Source: Purpureocillium takamizusanense
Lineage: Eukaryota; Ascomycota; Sordariomycetes; Hypocreales; Ophiocordycipitaceae
NCBI RefSeq assembly: GCF_022605165.1
Contig: NC_063068.1
Location: forward strand, 6,045,533 to 6,109,532
DNA length: 64,000 nt
Reading direction: 5' to 3'
Position numbers and translations under genes: made by a program. The notes beneath the pieces were generated by a model. The model did not search any database and was not told the origin of the DNA. It was given only the letters and a program-made list of their open reading frames with translations. Shown here one piece after another: positions 14,014 to 25,032 of the stretch; the stretch's first letter is position 1, and every line of letters begins with the position of its first letter.

Positions 14014-14049
<36 letters not shown>

Positions 14050-14386
14050 GCCGGGTGCCTACGACCTGCAAGCATCTCTGCAGGGAATACCCGCTCAGCC
14101 GCCGCTTGATCTCTGCATCGACCCATCTCTGCTCCCGCGCGTAGGCGAGCCGGTCTACCAGTACGTGGCTCCCGGAGACTGCATGTTGGCGGCAGCGGCT
14201 GGACCAGCGCTAAATGCAGAGTTCGGTGACAACTTCATGGCGGCAATACCTGATCTCGATGTCGACGGCGCCCACAATGCCTACCTACGAGGGACTCACG
14301 GCGACTGGGAGGTCGAATTTCTGGATGAGGGCAGCCACTTCAACGACTGGATGGCGCAAGAGGAACATGCAAACTTCAAGCCATGA
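12770..14386 (+). CDS. MATA-type HMG-box transcription factor
   Basis: A single exon encodes 538 residues. The HMG box spans about 235-305: KRPLNDFVLYRK opens helix 1 and FPDYKYAPK closes the domain. This is the signature of the sequence-specific MATA_HMG class, found in fungal mating-type proteins and Ste11-like regulators. A basic patch (RARRPRAAGKRRNP, about 175-190) may be a nuclear localisation signal. The C-terminal half is Pro/Gln/Tyr-rich and contains a run of 13 prolines (about 415-427) from a GCC/CCG microsatellite; the tail ends acidic. The protein probably controls sexual development or secondary differentiation. It is not the mating-type locus itself: the usual neighbours (APN2, SLA2, COX13) are absent. 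The start at 12770 is the first ATG in the frame; the next in-frame ATG is at 12929. Function beyond DNA binding is inferred. Confidence 0.85.
14012..14051 (+). repeat. CCG/GCC trinucleotide microsatellite (poly-proline)
   Basis: About a dozen consecutive GCC/CCG units lie inside the HMG-box gene and encode uninterrupted proline. The frame is kept, so length changes would alter only the proline run. Confidence 0.9.
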
Positions 14387-14897
14387 GGGAGGTGGGGCGC
14401 CTGACAGATGATGCGGCCGGATTAGAGGACGAAGCTCGACGTGCTGGCTCACGATCTGCAACCCTTCTGTCCGTGCGGAGGCTCATCGGAGCGCTCACTT
14501 CGAGGCGGCGTACTTCGTATGTAGGGGCGGACAGTGCTACTATTATTAGACTAGACGGGACCTACCTATAGACACAAGACAAAGAGCAATTGTAATCGCC
14601 CAGTACGAAAAAACCAGCCTCCACTGTCATGTTGTACGGGCGCAGCTGTGGGCGTGAGATGTTGAGGGACGTGCAGGGAGGGAATCCTGACAGGAGGGAG
14701 GTAATAAGCTTGGTAGGTCCGGCAAGTCATTCCGGCTTAGTCATCGGACAGACTGCATGAAGCAGCAAACAGCAAGCTAACATCGTCAGTTATTAGCCCA
14801 CACAACAATCCGAGCTTCCCAGCTGCTACCCAACGCCGCCACCCTGTGCGACCGGATATCTCCCCAACGCCGGACCGATCGCGAGCTCACTTTCAAA
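14387..14897. other. Intergenic region, HMG gene 3' to EMC5 5'
   Basis: About 510 bases containing the HMG 3' region and the EMC5 promoter. No gene or repeat is seen. Confidence 0.6.
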
Positions 14898-15381
14898 ATG
14901 ACCTGGACATCTCGCGCAGTGACCCTTGCAGGGCTTGTCTTCCTCGCTCATTCGTGCGCCTCGCCTCGCCCACGCATTCGCTTCCGTTCAAGGTCGAATG
15001 GCTAACGAGCTTGCCCCCAGATGCTACTCGGCGCAGGAGCACTTCGCCCTGTCATCGGCCTTGTCGAAACGAGCGGCATCGCAACAACACAGTGAAGCCT
15101 CCATGCCGATCGATATTCGCATAGAAGCTGTCGTGGCGACATTGATCATCTGTCTCGGTCTCGTTCTCGGGTCCCAGACATTGCGCCCTGTTCAATGGAA
15201 CGTGTGGGCTGGCAAGATTGAGCGCGAAGGCCCGGCCGGCTTCGTTGACGGCTCCGGGCAGGTAGAGCGGGACTATCGGGGTAGCCCGTTTGGGGTCCTC
15301 GAGAGTCGCCCAGGCTTTGTCGACATTCGAAAGCAACGACGCGATTTTGCCAAGTGGGCTAAGGGCAACAAAGAGGGTTGA
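14898..15381 (+). CDS. EMC5: ER membrane protein complex subunit 5
   Basis: EMC5 (MMGT family) is a core membrane subunit of the ER membrane protein complex, which inserts and stabilises transmembrane proteins. Two exons, 14898-14953 and 15021-15381, join within a serine codon to give 138 residues. An N-terminal hydrophobic segment (VTLAGLVFLAHS) is followed by the family's YSAQEH motif. A second membrane helix (VVATLIICLGLVLG) leads into SQTLRPVQW, and the tail has the conserved FVDIRKQRRDFAKWAKG stretch. The length fits fungal EMC5. The ATG at 14898 has A at -3. The raw frame from 14926 misreads the 67-base intron. It lies upstream of MSH5 on the same strand with its own spacing. Confidence 0.93.
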
Positions 15382-16220
15382 GGAAGCTAAATACTCTAGC
15401 TAAAAGCAATGCGACACACCGCGGATGCGTCCGGCGCCATATACCAAGCTTGCTGTATTTCACAACGCCAGCGTCGACCCTCCCATAGTGCCGTTGCCAT
15501 ACCTAGTCGTCGTAAGGATGCAAAGGGTTGCAACTTGCAAGGCCCCCATATGGTTACTAATATATGGAGGGATGCGCTGCATTCTTCTTACCTTGAACCA
15601 ACGTGTAATTACTCAATGTCAACGTGCTGGACATACTGGAAGGCTCACGTATCTGCTGCCGCCAGATTCACATCGGCGGCCTACTGACCTACCTAGTATC
15701 TACCAAATACCTACCTAATACACCTGGGGAGGATAGGCCTGGTGCGTGTGTATCGTATCGCCAAGGTAGGTACCAGGTAGGAGGTAGGTAAGTGTGCGCG
15801 AACGGAAAGCAGGCAGCAGTTGGTGCAATTGGACGGGCATACTTTCGACTACCTGCATGTGGAAATGCGTTCACCAGTCTTACCTTGGCTTTTGGTACCT
15901 CCCTGTACTGGCCCAAGATAGTACCTATGCACTTGTCACTTGCTTGAGCGTACCTTGGGTACTAGGTAACTACTTACCTAGGTAGGTACTAAGTTATCAG
16001 CTTGAATGAGGCTCTACGGCTAAAGAATGCTAAAATTGATGTCACGCAAGGCGAGCCCCTCGAAGGGAAGGAGGTGGCGTGGCAGTTCCTGCCTCGACGA
16101 CGACGCTATTTATCCATGACGGCTTATGCGTGCCCTTCTTCGTGTCAATGCAAATGTCCACATCTGCATTTTCACCTGTCTTCGCCGTCGTCTTGAACAG
16201 GCGGCTAGCAAGCTATTGCC
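15382..16220. other. Intergenic region with TAGGTA motif clusters
   Basis: About 840 bases between EMC5 and MSH5. It carries dense TAGGTA/TACCTA words at about 15,689-15,791 and 15,953-15,990, described separately. No gene is seen. Confidence 0.6.
15689..15990. repeat. TAGGTA/TACCTA motif cluster upstream of MSH5
   Basis: Two dense patches (15,689-15,791 and 15,953-15,990) contain many copies of TACCTA, TAGGTA and CCTAGGTA in both orientations at irregular spacing. They are not a strict tandem array. The same words recur in at least four other intergenic regions of this window. Confidence 0.7.
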
Positions 16221-19200
16221 ATGGCACGTGGAACAAGCAGAACACGTTCGCGACGGCCCAGCACTGGCCTGTCTGCTACTATCAGTACGAAGCGAGCTCC
16301 TCGGCCCCTCACATCTCGGTCCTCGAGGCGTTCAGCTTTGTCGGAGCCCATCTCGACGCCTACAAGATCATCGCAGCAAGGCCCATCCACGAACAGAAGC
16401 TCACAGCGGGCATCCGGGGGGCGACAAACGTACCTCACGACCTCCGCCTACGGTCAAAGCCATGATCAGGCCCACAATCCCCCCATCGTGGTCGACCCTA
16501 TCACCAATGATGACGGTGGCTGTATACAAGAGGAGGTCATCATGACCTTAGATCTCAGAAATGGGGCGACTATGGGGTGCGCGTACTTTACTACGGCAAA
16601 TGGTGTTCTTTCGCTCTCAGAGGATGTCCCGACAGCCGACATGTCTACGGCGGAGCAGTTCGTCATGCATTGTCAACCAACGACTCTTTTGGTGTCTGCC
16701 AGAGCGCCGGAGCATCTACTCATATTGCTAGAAAAGATGGCAACATCAGACGATGTGAATGGTCTGTTCTGATTCCAAGCCGAATGGGTTGCCCTTCATT
16801 GACTGTTTTTGACAAGGACTACGACGTTTTGTACTCCGTGCGATGCCGTCGTCCGAGTTCTCCCCAACCACAGCGCGAGATATGCTTGTCGCCTTGCAGA
16901 CAAGAGGCTCGCCCGAACCTTCTGCTATATACTCCCAACATGGCAGTGCTTCTCTCTCCAGAGAAGCACTCGAAACGGTGAGTGCTGATCATATCGGGGA
17001 ATCCGGAATCATGCGGTCGCTGCGGTTGGGTTCGCACATCGACCTTGACAGCATTTCGTCGGTAGGTTGTCTTGAGTCGATCCAACCCCGCTGCTTGTCT
17101 CACACGCTTTAGCTCACCTGTGCCGGCACCATTTTGGCTGAGCTTCAACGGCGAAGGGCGTCGTGGTTCTGTTCCAGCGGCGAGAACCTGGCAGCAGTAT
17201 TTGACGTACGATCTATCCAGATGTTTGCTCTCACTGAGAATGTTTTTGTCAATGCAGACACTCTCCGCTGCCTTCAAATTGTCCATTCTGAGATCCACCC
17301 GAACAGTCAGAGCCTAGGTCCGGATCCAAACGGAAGTGGTGAGAAGGAGAGCTTGTCGATATATGGTTTGCTCCAATATCTAGCGTCAAGCCCACAGGGA
17401 CGCCGGCGTCTGAGACAACTGTTGCTACGTCCGATGAGGGATGCCAATGCTATAACCGAGAGACAGCATATAATTACTGCTCTTCTACGACCAGAGAACG
17501 CCGAGGCCACCCGGCAGGCCGTGCCTGAATTGCGTAAAATTAAAGATGTGCGAGCGGCTCTCCTCCAGCTTCAAAAGGGGGCCGAACATCTGAGCAACAG
17601 TCGATCTTTGGGCAGAGGCGTATGGGCAACGCTTCGTCGGTTTTCCGTCCATGCTTTGAGACTCAGAGAGATAGTCAGTTCGCTATCTGGATTTGACTCT
17701 GTCGACTTTTTCCGCAAGGTAATCCTACCTCTTTCGCTTGCACCTCACAATGGCATCATGTCTTACTGAAATGAGGGAGTAGGTGACCAACGAAATCGCG
17801 ATCGCCCCGTTACTGGCAGTAGGCGATATCATTAGTAGGACAATTGACTTTGACGAGTCCGAATCGAGGTGGCGGACTTCGGTGAGACCTGGTATCGACC
17901 CCCAGCTTGACGCACTCAAACGCTGGTATGACGGTCTAGATAACTTCCTGACTGAAGTCGCCAATCAGCTCAATCAAAGTCTGCCGGACTGGGCCCGCAG
18001 TTGGGTTCGATCGTGCGTCTTTTTACCCCAACTTGGCTTCCTCGTAGTCGTTGACCTGGACCCTACGACTGGATATGGCAGATATGAGGGCGAAGGCGCG
18101 CAAGGCGATCCCTGGACAAAGTTATTCGCCACTGATGAGACAGTCTATTACAAAAACAACTACTTGAGAGAACTCGACAGTCACTATGGGGATATGTATT
18201 GCGAGATTGGCGGTAAGGGTGCTCATCGCCTAACAACATGGAGTTTGGTCTGGCTGACGAACATTTGGATAGACAGAGAAGTTGAAATCATCCATCAGCT
18301 CGCTGCTGCCGTTCTGTGTCACGAGGAGCCTCTCCTTGCCGCATCAGATGTCTGCGGGGACTTTGATGCACTCCTAGCACTGGCAATCGGTGCTGAAAAA
18401 TACCGGTGGACAGCGCCGCAGATGACGGAAGAGAACGTTCTCGTCATTGAGAATGGCCGCCATCCTCTGCAAGAGCTTGTTGTGCCGTCGTTCGTGCCGA
18501 ACAGTTGCGACATCCGCGGAGGCGGTACTTCAAGGTCAACCCCACAGGAGTCAACGCAGGTCCTGGCTCTGACCGGTCCGAATCACTCGGGCAAAAGCAT
18601 ATATCTCAAACAGGTGGCTATCATTGTGTATCTGGCGCATGTCGGCAGCTTTGTTCCCGCCGATGGGGCCGTAATTGGACTCACTGACAAGATACTGACC
18701 CGCATCTCGACACGAGAAAGTGTATGCCGTACGGAAAGCGCTTTCGCCATCGATCTCAAGCAAGTTGCCCAGACGATGCGACGCTCAACACCACAAAGCC
18801 TGGTTCTGATAGACGAGTTCGGCAAAGGCACCAATCCTGATGATGGAGCTGGATTACTCGCAGCGATGCTGGACTACTTCTTATCTCAAGGCTTACGGCC
18901 TCCCAAGCTGTTGCTTGCGACACATTTCCACGAGGTATTCGAAGGACACTATCTGAGACAGCACTCCGGACTCGCCCTCGCGCAAATGGACGTACGGCTA
19001 TGCTGGGATGCAAATCAAATCGAAGATCAAGTGACCTACCTCTTCACACTGACGCAAGGGCATAGCACCTCGAGCTTCGGTGGACAGTGTGCTGCACTCA
19101 ATGGAGTTCCGAACACCATCGTCGAGCATGCCGGGGCAATTTCCAGGCTTCTTGTTCGCAACGAAGATATAGCTTCAGTTTTGGAGCGACCGTCTCGCGA

Positions 19201-19315
19201 AGAAGTGCGCAGGCTGCGGGTCGCAGAGGATGTGGCCAGAAGATTTCTCCAAGAGGATTTCAACAACTCGGACACGAGGGCTGTGTTGATGGACATCCTC
19301 TCTGCGGAGACTTGA
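16221..19315 (+). CDS. MSH5: MutS homologue MSH5 (meiotic crossover factor)
   Basis: MSH5 pairs with MSH4 to form a clamp on branched recombination intermediates and promotes meiotic crossovers. Five exons, 16221-16761, 16817-17061, 17113-17718, 17783-18212 and 18273-19315, give about 954 residues. The fourth intron (18213-18272, 60 bases) is stop-free and in frame. Splicing it joins YCEIG to DREVEIIH and restores the family alignment. The Walker A motif GPNHSGKS lies near residue 708. The Asn-His-Ser variant and the following YLKQV and HVGSFVPADGA match MSH5 rather than MSH2/3/6. Walker B is SLVLIDEFGKGT, and TRISTRES is the conserved ATPase segment. The first 90 residues are Ser/Arg/Thr-rich and poorly conserved. 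No mismatch-recognition N-terminal domain is seen, as expected. The gene converges on the GPI-protein gene. Confidence 0.93.
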
Positions 19316-19843
19316 GGAGATCGAAGGCAGTTGAGGACGGCGGCGCGTATCACGGCAAGTTAGAATGGTGGTAGCGGTCTAGCTAGGGAGCTATCTGTGA
19401 GGCCTTCCCGCGCTACCTAAAAAAGCGATGTTGCTTCTCTACTTGGCAAAGGAGGATCATGAGCGCCTCATACGCCTATTCACATGCGACCAACTAGTGC
19501 TCAAAGTTGAAATTTCAATGTTCGAGAGCAGTCGTGTTGCCGGCCATTTCTGGCTCCGTATGCGTACGTGATCGTAGGGAGCTCCAGAGCTGTGGCTCCT
19601 TGGTTCCATCCTCTATTACACGATCGCCACGACCTTGGCGTTGGCCTCTTCGACCCATGGCAGATGCCACAGTCTTGTCATTAGCACGGCTTTGTATCCT
19701 GACGGTGGCCACGACAAGACGTCGCCATGTCATTGACGTCTATATGTCTCGCAATCGCCGATGGTGCCTGCGCAAGTGGTTCGATCCGCTGCAGGCCGAG
19801 CTCAGGCACCGTCAGGCATGCACTTTGCTGGGTGTCGCGGGTA
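19316..19843. other. Convergent intergenic region between MSH5 and the GPI-protein gene
   Basis: About 530 bases that should hold both 3' ends. No gene or repeat is seen. Confidence 0.6.
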
Positions 19844-20684
19844 TCAGGGCCACAGCCGCCCCGGCGCTGTTGCCAGCATGCTGAGTGCGCCGACAGCCAC
19901 AACAAGAATGGCTGACGGAGACTGCCCGACGGAGGATGCAGCAGAGTCCTTCCCATAAGAGTCGCACTTTGTCGCCTCCAGTCTGGCGCAGGCCTTGGAG
20001 CTGAGACTGGAACAGAGGGGCGTGGCGGACGCGCCGAGGTTGCTGGCTGCCCCCGGGACAGTAGTCCCGCCGCCGCCAGGGACGTTGATGGTAACTCCGT
20101 AGCCTCCGGCGCCTTGCAGTCCAGTTACGCAGGCTTTGTAGTTACTCGAGCAGGCTCTGGTGGCGGCGGCGCACGAGGCGCTGTTGCTGAAGGTTGTCGG
20201 CGCGTAGGGGAAAGAGAAGTACGGGTTCTCGACATAGGACACGGGCGCCGTTGCACCCCCTGTAGGAGCAGATGCTGGCGCCGCGCCGGTGCAGACGGCA
20301 CTGTTCGGTGGTCAGAGCGGTTCACTCGCTGCTGCGCAAGTGTCTGCACATAAACAGACGATGGGCATGGTGGGCTGGACAGCGGAGGGAGGCTGGGACT
20401 CACCCGGAGGGGCAACAGGCAGGACTGTTGCTGGCGTCGAGAGCGCACGTCTGGCCTTTTTGACAACATATGTCTTTGAAGGCTGCGCCCAGCGAGGCCG
20501 GGCAGGGGAGTGTGTCAACAGGGCATTGTTGATCTCGGGCGATGAGGTAGAGCGGCGTGGCGGCGGGCGCGTACGTCGCGAGCGCGGGCACTGCGGGGGG
20601 GGGTTGGGCGGCTGGAAGAGCGGGGGAGCGCGCCTCGGCGAATGCAGCGCAGGGGCCGGCGAGGGCCAGGAAACGTCGCAGCAT
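19844..20684 (-). CDS. Secreted GPI-anchored cysteine-rich surface protein
   Basis: Two exons, 20684-20404 and 20300-19844, join in phase to give about 245 residues. The first 20 residues are a signal peptide (RRFLALAGPCAAFAEA). A cysteine-rich domain follows, with the pattern CPVDTLPCP, DICCQKGQTC, ACCPSG and VC. A second cysteine group (SCAAATRACSSNYKAC, then LCSSLSSKACARLEATKC) lies beyond a Ser/Thr/Pro linker. The C-terminus has a small-residue omega-site region (DSAASS) and a hydrophobic tail (ILVVAVGALSMLA), as in GPI-anchored wall proteins. The function is unknown; a cell-wall or adhesion role is inferred from architecture only. A TAGGTA cluster lies upstream of its start. Confidence 0.8.
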
Positions 20685-21638
20685 GGCGTGTCGATGCGAG
20701 GCGAGACGGCGGTGTGGGGAGGCGTGGAATGGAATTCTTCATACGCCGGCGGGCATGAGAGTGAGCGAGTGTTGAGTGTCGACGAGGAGTGAAAGAAAGA
20801 TGAGGGGGGTGGTGATTCGAGGCGCCCACAGCTCCTGCTTCTCTAAACATGGATCAGTACCTACGATGCTGGGGTCGCCCTGGTCGCTACCCTACCCCCT
20901 ACCTACCTACACTTACCCTTCTGGCCGTACGTTCTGGGGTGAACCTTTGCCGTTGTCCACACAAGAAGGTACCTAGGTACCTAAAGTAGGTAATAAGGCA
21001 GATTCGCCAAAGATGATGTTTTTGAGATAGTACCTGTCTACCTAGAAGCTGCATACCTAGTACTACTGCGGAGAGTCTTCAGGTATATGGTGCCGCATGT
21101 GCCACTGGACTGGCGGCCTCATGAGGCCCTTCTTCAAGGTACCCAGGTTTTGCCTTGTCGAAACCCATATGCCGTGGTACTGCTGGGTACTCTGCAGCAC
21201 GAAGTAATGTACATGCGGAGTTTGCGCCACGCAGACCGGCCGACCACGCATGCGTGCATGCATTGGCGTCGGAAAATTCGTACCCGGGGCCACATCTAGC
21301 TGCCCGCCTCAAACCATCTGAAGCACTTATATCTACATGAGCTTCGCCTCTGCCTCAGAACAAATTTGCCACTGTCAGCGAAGGCTAACACTTGCTTAGC
21401 AGCCCCCTCCGTTACGAACAATAGACAAGCGCCGTCGTTGTACACGGATGATGATGATGATGAAACGCCAGCAAGGGTCACCATGATGTCATTGCCAGCA
21501 AGGGTCTGTTGGCCCGGCAACTGCAAGCCCGCCGCCCTCTCGCGCTCCAGAGGGAGGGTGGAATCGAGGATTGAGCGGCAACACTTTGTACCTGAACGCT
21601 TGCTGGAAACTCGTCATGTTGAGCAGCGCCCGTGAGCT
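20685..21638. other. Intergenic region with TAGGTA cluster
   Basis: About 950 bases between the start of the GPI-protein gene and the end of the unrecognised minus-strand gene. TAGGTA/TACCTA words cluster at 20,895-21,062, and a GATGAT microsatellite lies near 21,447-21,462. No gene is supported. Confidence 0.55.
20895..21062. repeat. TAGGTA/TACCTA motif cluster
   Basis: CCTACCTACCTACAC, GGTACCTAGGTACC and several single TACCTA words lie within about 170 bases, some 210 bases upstream of the GPI-protein start. They are irregularly spaced and in both orientations. Confidence 0.7.
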
Positions 21639-22616
21639 CTATGTGGACCCCCGCACGTGCGCCAATATCTGTTGAAGCCGGTTGAGCGCTGTCGTTTGGC
21701 CTTGGTCCAGGCCCTTCGCATCCAGGATAGACAAGCGGTCGACCTCATGCTTCGCCTCTGCCGCAAGTGGCCCGAGGTCGCCCCAGACCTCGTCGTTGTA
21801 TGCGGAGAGGACATCGCTCCAGTGCTGCAGCCATATGCCGTCCGCAGCCGAAGTCTCTGCGGTGCCCAAAAGCTGCAGCATATCAGCCGGGCCAGCGGAA
21901 TCTGGTCTGAAATTGAGGAGCCGGTCCCAGTGGGCTCTCCTGTCGGCAGTCTCTCCCACGAAAAGTGCCTCACGTAACCTCGCCTCTTCAGCGGGTGACA
22001 AGGCGTCATCGTCCTCCCCTTCCGCCCACACGGCCACATCCGCTTCGTAGTCTGGCATAGACAGCAGCTGAACGACTTCAATGCCGTCGGTTGCCTCCTG
22101 CTGAGCGACTGTCCGCTGTTGGCCGGGTACTGCCATTGGGTGCTGCGTCACGGGGGCCCCTACATGTTCCCGCTGCCCTGTTGCCGGCAAGCGAGATTTG
22201 TGATTTGGGACACCCATGAATGTATCAAAAGCAGCAGCCGCGTCCCCGGAATGAGAGTGCGTCCGAAATGACGCACTGTGATGAGGTTGCGCTGCCCCTT
22301 GTGACGAAGAGGCAGACGACGCCTCGGCAATGGTTTGGGACAAACGAGTGGCAGACCCGCTGCCCAAGCCAGACGCATCGGCCGACTTCTGGTCGGACAT
22401 GGTGCTGGGCATCCCGTCGCCGCCGCTGGACATGGCGTGGAGTGCCATCTTGCCCGAGGTGCGGAGTCGTTCAGACAAGGAGCGATCTGATCCGCTTGGC
22501 TCATCGTTACGACCGTGTCCTTTGTCTTGGCTCCCGTCGGTGTCGCGGGCCACCCGCTTGCCATCTCGGCGTTGGCTCCCGCTGGCCTGGCCATCGCCGC
22601 CGGCGTCTCCTTCCAT
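21639..22616 (-). CDS. Unrecognised 325-residue protein, probably real
   Basis: A single exon with no family I recognise. The first 190 residues are Gly/Ser/Gln-rich and low complexity. The C-terminal 135 residues look folded and helical: VQLLSMPDYEADVAVWAEG, then LSPAEEARLREALFVGE, RRAHWDRLLNF, a WLQHWSDVL helix, and a Leu-rich end (LSILDAKGLDQGQTTALNRL). No signal peptide or membrane segment is present. I call it because the C-terminal part has regular amphipathic helices and tryptophans unlike random GC-rich frames, and because the ATG is the first in frame. An unseen upstream exon is possible. It is divergent from the PP2A B-subunit gene across 2.4 kb. Confidence 0.6.
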   Translation of the reverse strand: MEGDAGGDGQASGSQRRDGKRVARDTDGSQDKGHGRNDEPSGSDRSLSERLRTSGKMALHAMSSGGDGMPSTMSDQKSADASGLGSGSATRLSQTIAEASSASSSQGAAQPHHSASFRTHSHSGDAAAAFDTFMGVPNHKSRLPATGQREHVGAPVTQHPMAVPGQQRTVAQQEATDGIEVVQLLSMPDYEADVAVWAEGEDDDALSPAEEARLREALFVGETADRRAHWDRLLNFRPDSAGPADMLQLLGTAETSAADGIWLQHWSDVLSAYNDEVWGDLGPLAAEAKHEVDRLSILDAKGLDQGQTTALNRLQQILAHVRGST

Positions 22617-22984
22617 TGTGAGTGACCAACGAATGCCGAGGATGAGGCCTGGTTAGTTGCGTCGGTCCTTGCGCGTCTCCAAGGGGCCTGGGTGAATGTC
22701 GACTGCAGACGTGATCAAGAGTCCAAAGGCTTGCTTCGGCGGAATGCTCAAACGAATGTCTAGACCTCTGGCCGAGATGGCGATGTCGATATGGATCTCG
22801 GTAAGTATTGCACCGTCCAATGGTTCGGCTCCTCGGTGCTCGACGGGGTGGCCCCACAAGAGGTTGCCCCAAAGGCCACCCATGTGATGTGACACGCAGG
22901 ATCCGATCGATTTGTCTTCTTCGGGTTGATGCGGGAAGGGCGGAGACGGCAGGGCCAAGCCAGTCAGGGAATGCTTGTTTGTTC

Positions 22985-23318
22985 AATGTACCTAAGTACC
23001 CAAACGAGGCCCAAGCCAAGCAACATTATTGCTGCGAGCCGCGGCCGTTTGCCATCGACTGCTCTGTACCACCTAGCAGTACGTACCTACTCAGGTATGG
23101 TAGGTACGTCATAAGTTCCTACCTGTACTTAGTAGTAGGTACTAGTAGGCAGTACCTAGTAGTAGGTAGATACCTATACCGAGATACTAGGCACTACCTA
23201 GTACTTTGCCCACGGGTTAGCTACCTACCATCAGATATCAGATAGGTATCTAGGCACCTATTTACCTAGTAAAGGTACTACCTACTACTAGTACGTAGGT
23301 ATCTAGTTACCTAGATAT
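22985..23318. repeat. Densest TAGGTA/TACCTA cluster in the window
   Basis: Over about 330 bases nearly every turn of DNA carries TAGGTA, TACCTA, ACCTAG or AGTAGTAGG in either orientation, many arranged as short inverted pairs. It is a diffuse array with no fixed period. It lies between the unrecognised minus-strand gene and the PP2A B-subunit gene. Confidence 0.75.
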
Positions 23319-24357
23319 GTAGCCGAGACATCGCAGGCGTGTTTCGCCCGCAGCTCAAGCACGTTTCGCCTGCGCTGGTCCTGGCGCCGCCACCATCCAG
23401 CAGGTCAAGGTCGCTCACTCAGTTGGTGCTATAAAAAGTCGGGCAGCTGGGGCGGTGGATCCCTACATGGTGGCCGTTCGTGTCTCCGGCAGGCGGTCGC
23501 ACAGAGCTGCTCTAAATTCGCGATCCGTTATGGAGATACCTTAAAGTACTACTAAGGTGGGTATCTATCATGCCTCTGGAACATTATTGTAAAAAGTCCT
23601 GCATCTAACAACGGGACCACAACTTAGAGGCACAGTCGAGGATACTACTAACCTAGCCTCCATATGTGCTTGTCAAGTTATGTATGCGCCCCCTTCCTAC
23701 CTTATTCCTAACATATGATGTGTTATACAAGGGGCGACTCTCTCAATACTTGAAACGAGCCAGTCTTGTCGAGCCTGGCGTTTATCACTACGACTCCACG
23801 ATCAAGTGCCGCGTCAAGGGCCGTTGACATGGCCCATGATGACCTGCGGTTGTTGGCACCTTGCCTGTCTGCCCAAGGCATCTCGGCCGACAATACCTTA
23901 GATTACGTGCGAGCGGATGGGCAGGTGGCAACATTATCCTGACCTATATATAGTAGTACTAAGGATGATGTCTTCAGCTCTGCGCTACGCAGGGTGCCAA
24001 ATCGCACAGCTCATGGAGGTGGAGATGATCAGGTAGCATGAACGAATGTTGCCGCTGGAGACCTGTGTTGACGATTCATGCCGAGCTCTTGCGCTCGAGA
24101 AACGACCAGGCAAAGAATCGTGTCAGTTGCGGAGATGCGGATGTCCCTAGTATTGTATGGATTGGGCACACTGCTTGGCGAGGCAGCCAGCGACAGGCAG
24201 CCGCACCAGGCTGAGACCCTTCTCTGTCCTGTACAGGTAGGCTGGGCTGTTTGCACCACGTTGGCATGGCTGGGTCGCTGCTGCAGGGCTCCCAGCGGAC
24301 GACGCGGCAGGGCAGTCACCCAGGCCCTCCACTCCCCCTCGAGTCTGGGCCTGAGGT

Positions 24358-24560
24358 GGTAGGTACCTACTTATCTTTGTACCTTTCAGTTTGCGAGCCC
24401 GTCCGTCGCCGCCATCGGGTGCTAAGGGCCCGCCCCTCCCCCCTTGGTCCTACCTGACGCAGCTGCTACCTTAGGTACCGGGGTACCTTGGGAACCTCAC
24501 ACCTTACTCTCCATTGCCAGGTACCTCACCTCACCTGCTACCTTGGCCTGCCCGCCCGCC
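24358..24560. repeat. TAGGTA/GGTACC motif cluster upstream of the PP2A gene
   Basis: GGTAGGTACCTACTT, CTTAGGTACCGGGGTACC, CAGGTACCTCACC and related words occur within 200 bases. This is the same family of words as the clusters at 15.7, 20.9, 23.1 and 40.9 kb. Confidence 0.65.
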
Positions 24561-25032
24561 CACCTACCTGGGCTGCTGAGGTACTATTGCCTTACCACCA
24601 CCACCTCAACCATCAGTGGCCTGGCTGGGCTGGCTATTACCCTACCACCAGCCAGCCAACCTTGCCTAGCCCCGTCCGCTGCTTTGGCATCCACCGCACC
24701 CATCCCGCATCCCGCCATCTCGCTCGACAAACCCACGTCACGTCACGACACGACTCTGCATCGACGCTCCCGCCGTTCTCCCATCGACCTCGCCCAGCTC
24801 CAACGACGGGGAGCCATCGTCGTCCGCCGCAGCGCCTTACCCGCAGAGCCGAACCGTCCTGTCCCACCTCCCCCCTTGGCGTGATCAGAGCTCTTCACCT
24901 CGCGAGCCCTTGTCGACGGAGGAGGTCCTTTCCACCCCCACGTCCTCCGCCAAACACCAAGCGCGCTCTGCCGCTTCGTTTCCCTACCATCGTCGTTTTC
25001 GCCGTCACCTCCCGCTATCGCTGCCCCCCAAG

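Larger units (their letters stand above)
22617..25032. other. 2.4-kb divergent intergenic region with two TAGGTA clusters
   Basis: The largest gene-free stretch of the euchromatic part. It holds two motif clusters (22,985-23,318 and 24,358-24,560) and a pyrimidine-rich segment just before the PP2A gene that is probably its 5' leader. Open frames such as plus 24488-25303 run through the leader and into coding sequence in the wrong frame. I see no supported gene. Confidence 0.55.

Noticed and set aside
12770..19315. Possible mating-type locus (HMG-box gene)
   Set aside because: Neighbours are EMC5, MSH5 and a PHD gene, not APN2, SLA2, COX13 or APC5; SLA1 at 34.8 kb is a different gene from SLA2.
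19720..19800. Possible tRNA B box (GGTTCGATCC)
   Set aside because: The arm would have a six-base loop, and no A box, anticodon arm or acceptor stem could be folded around it.
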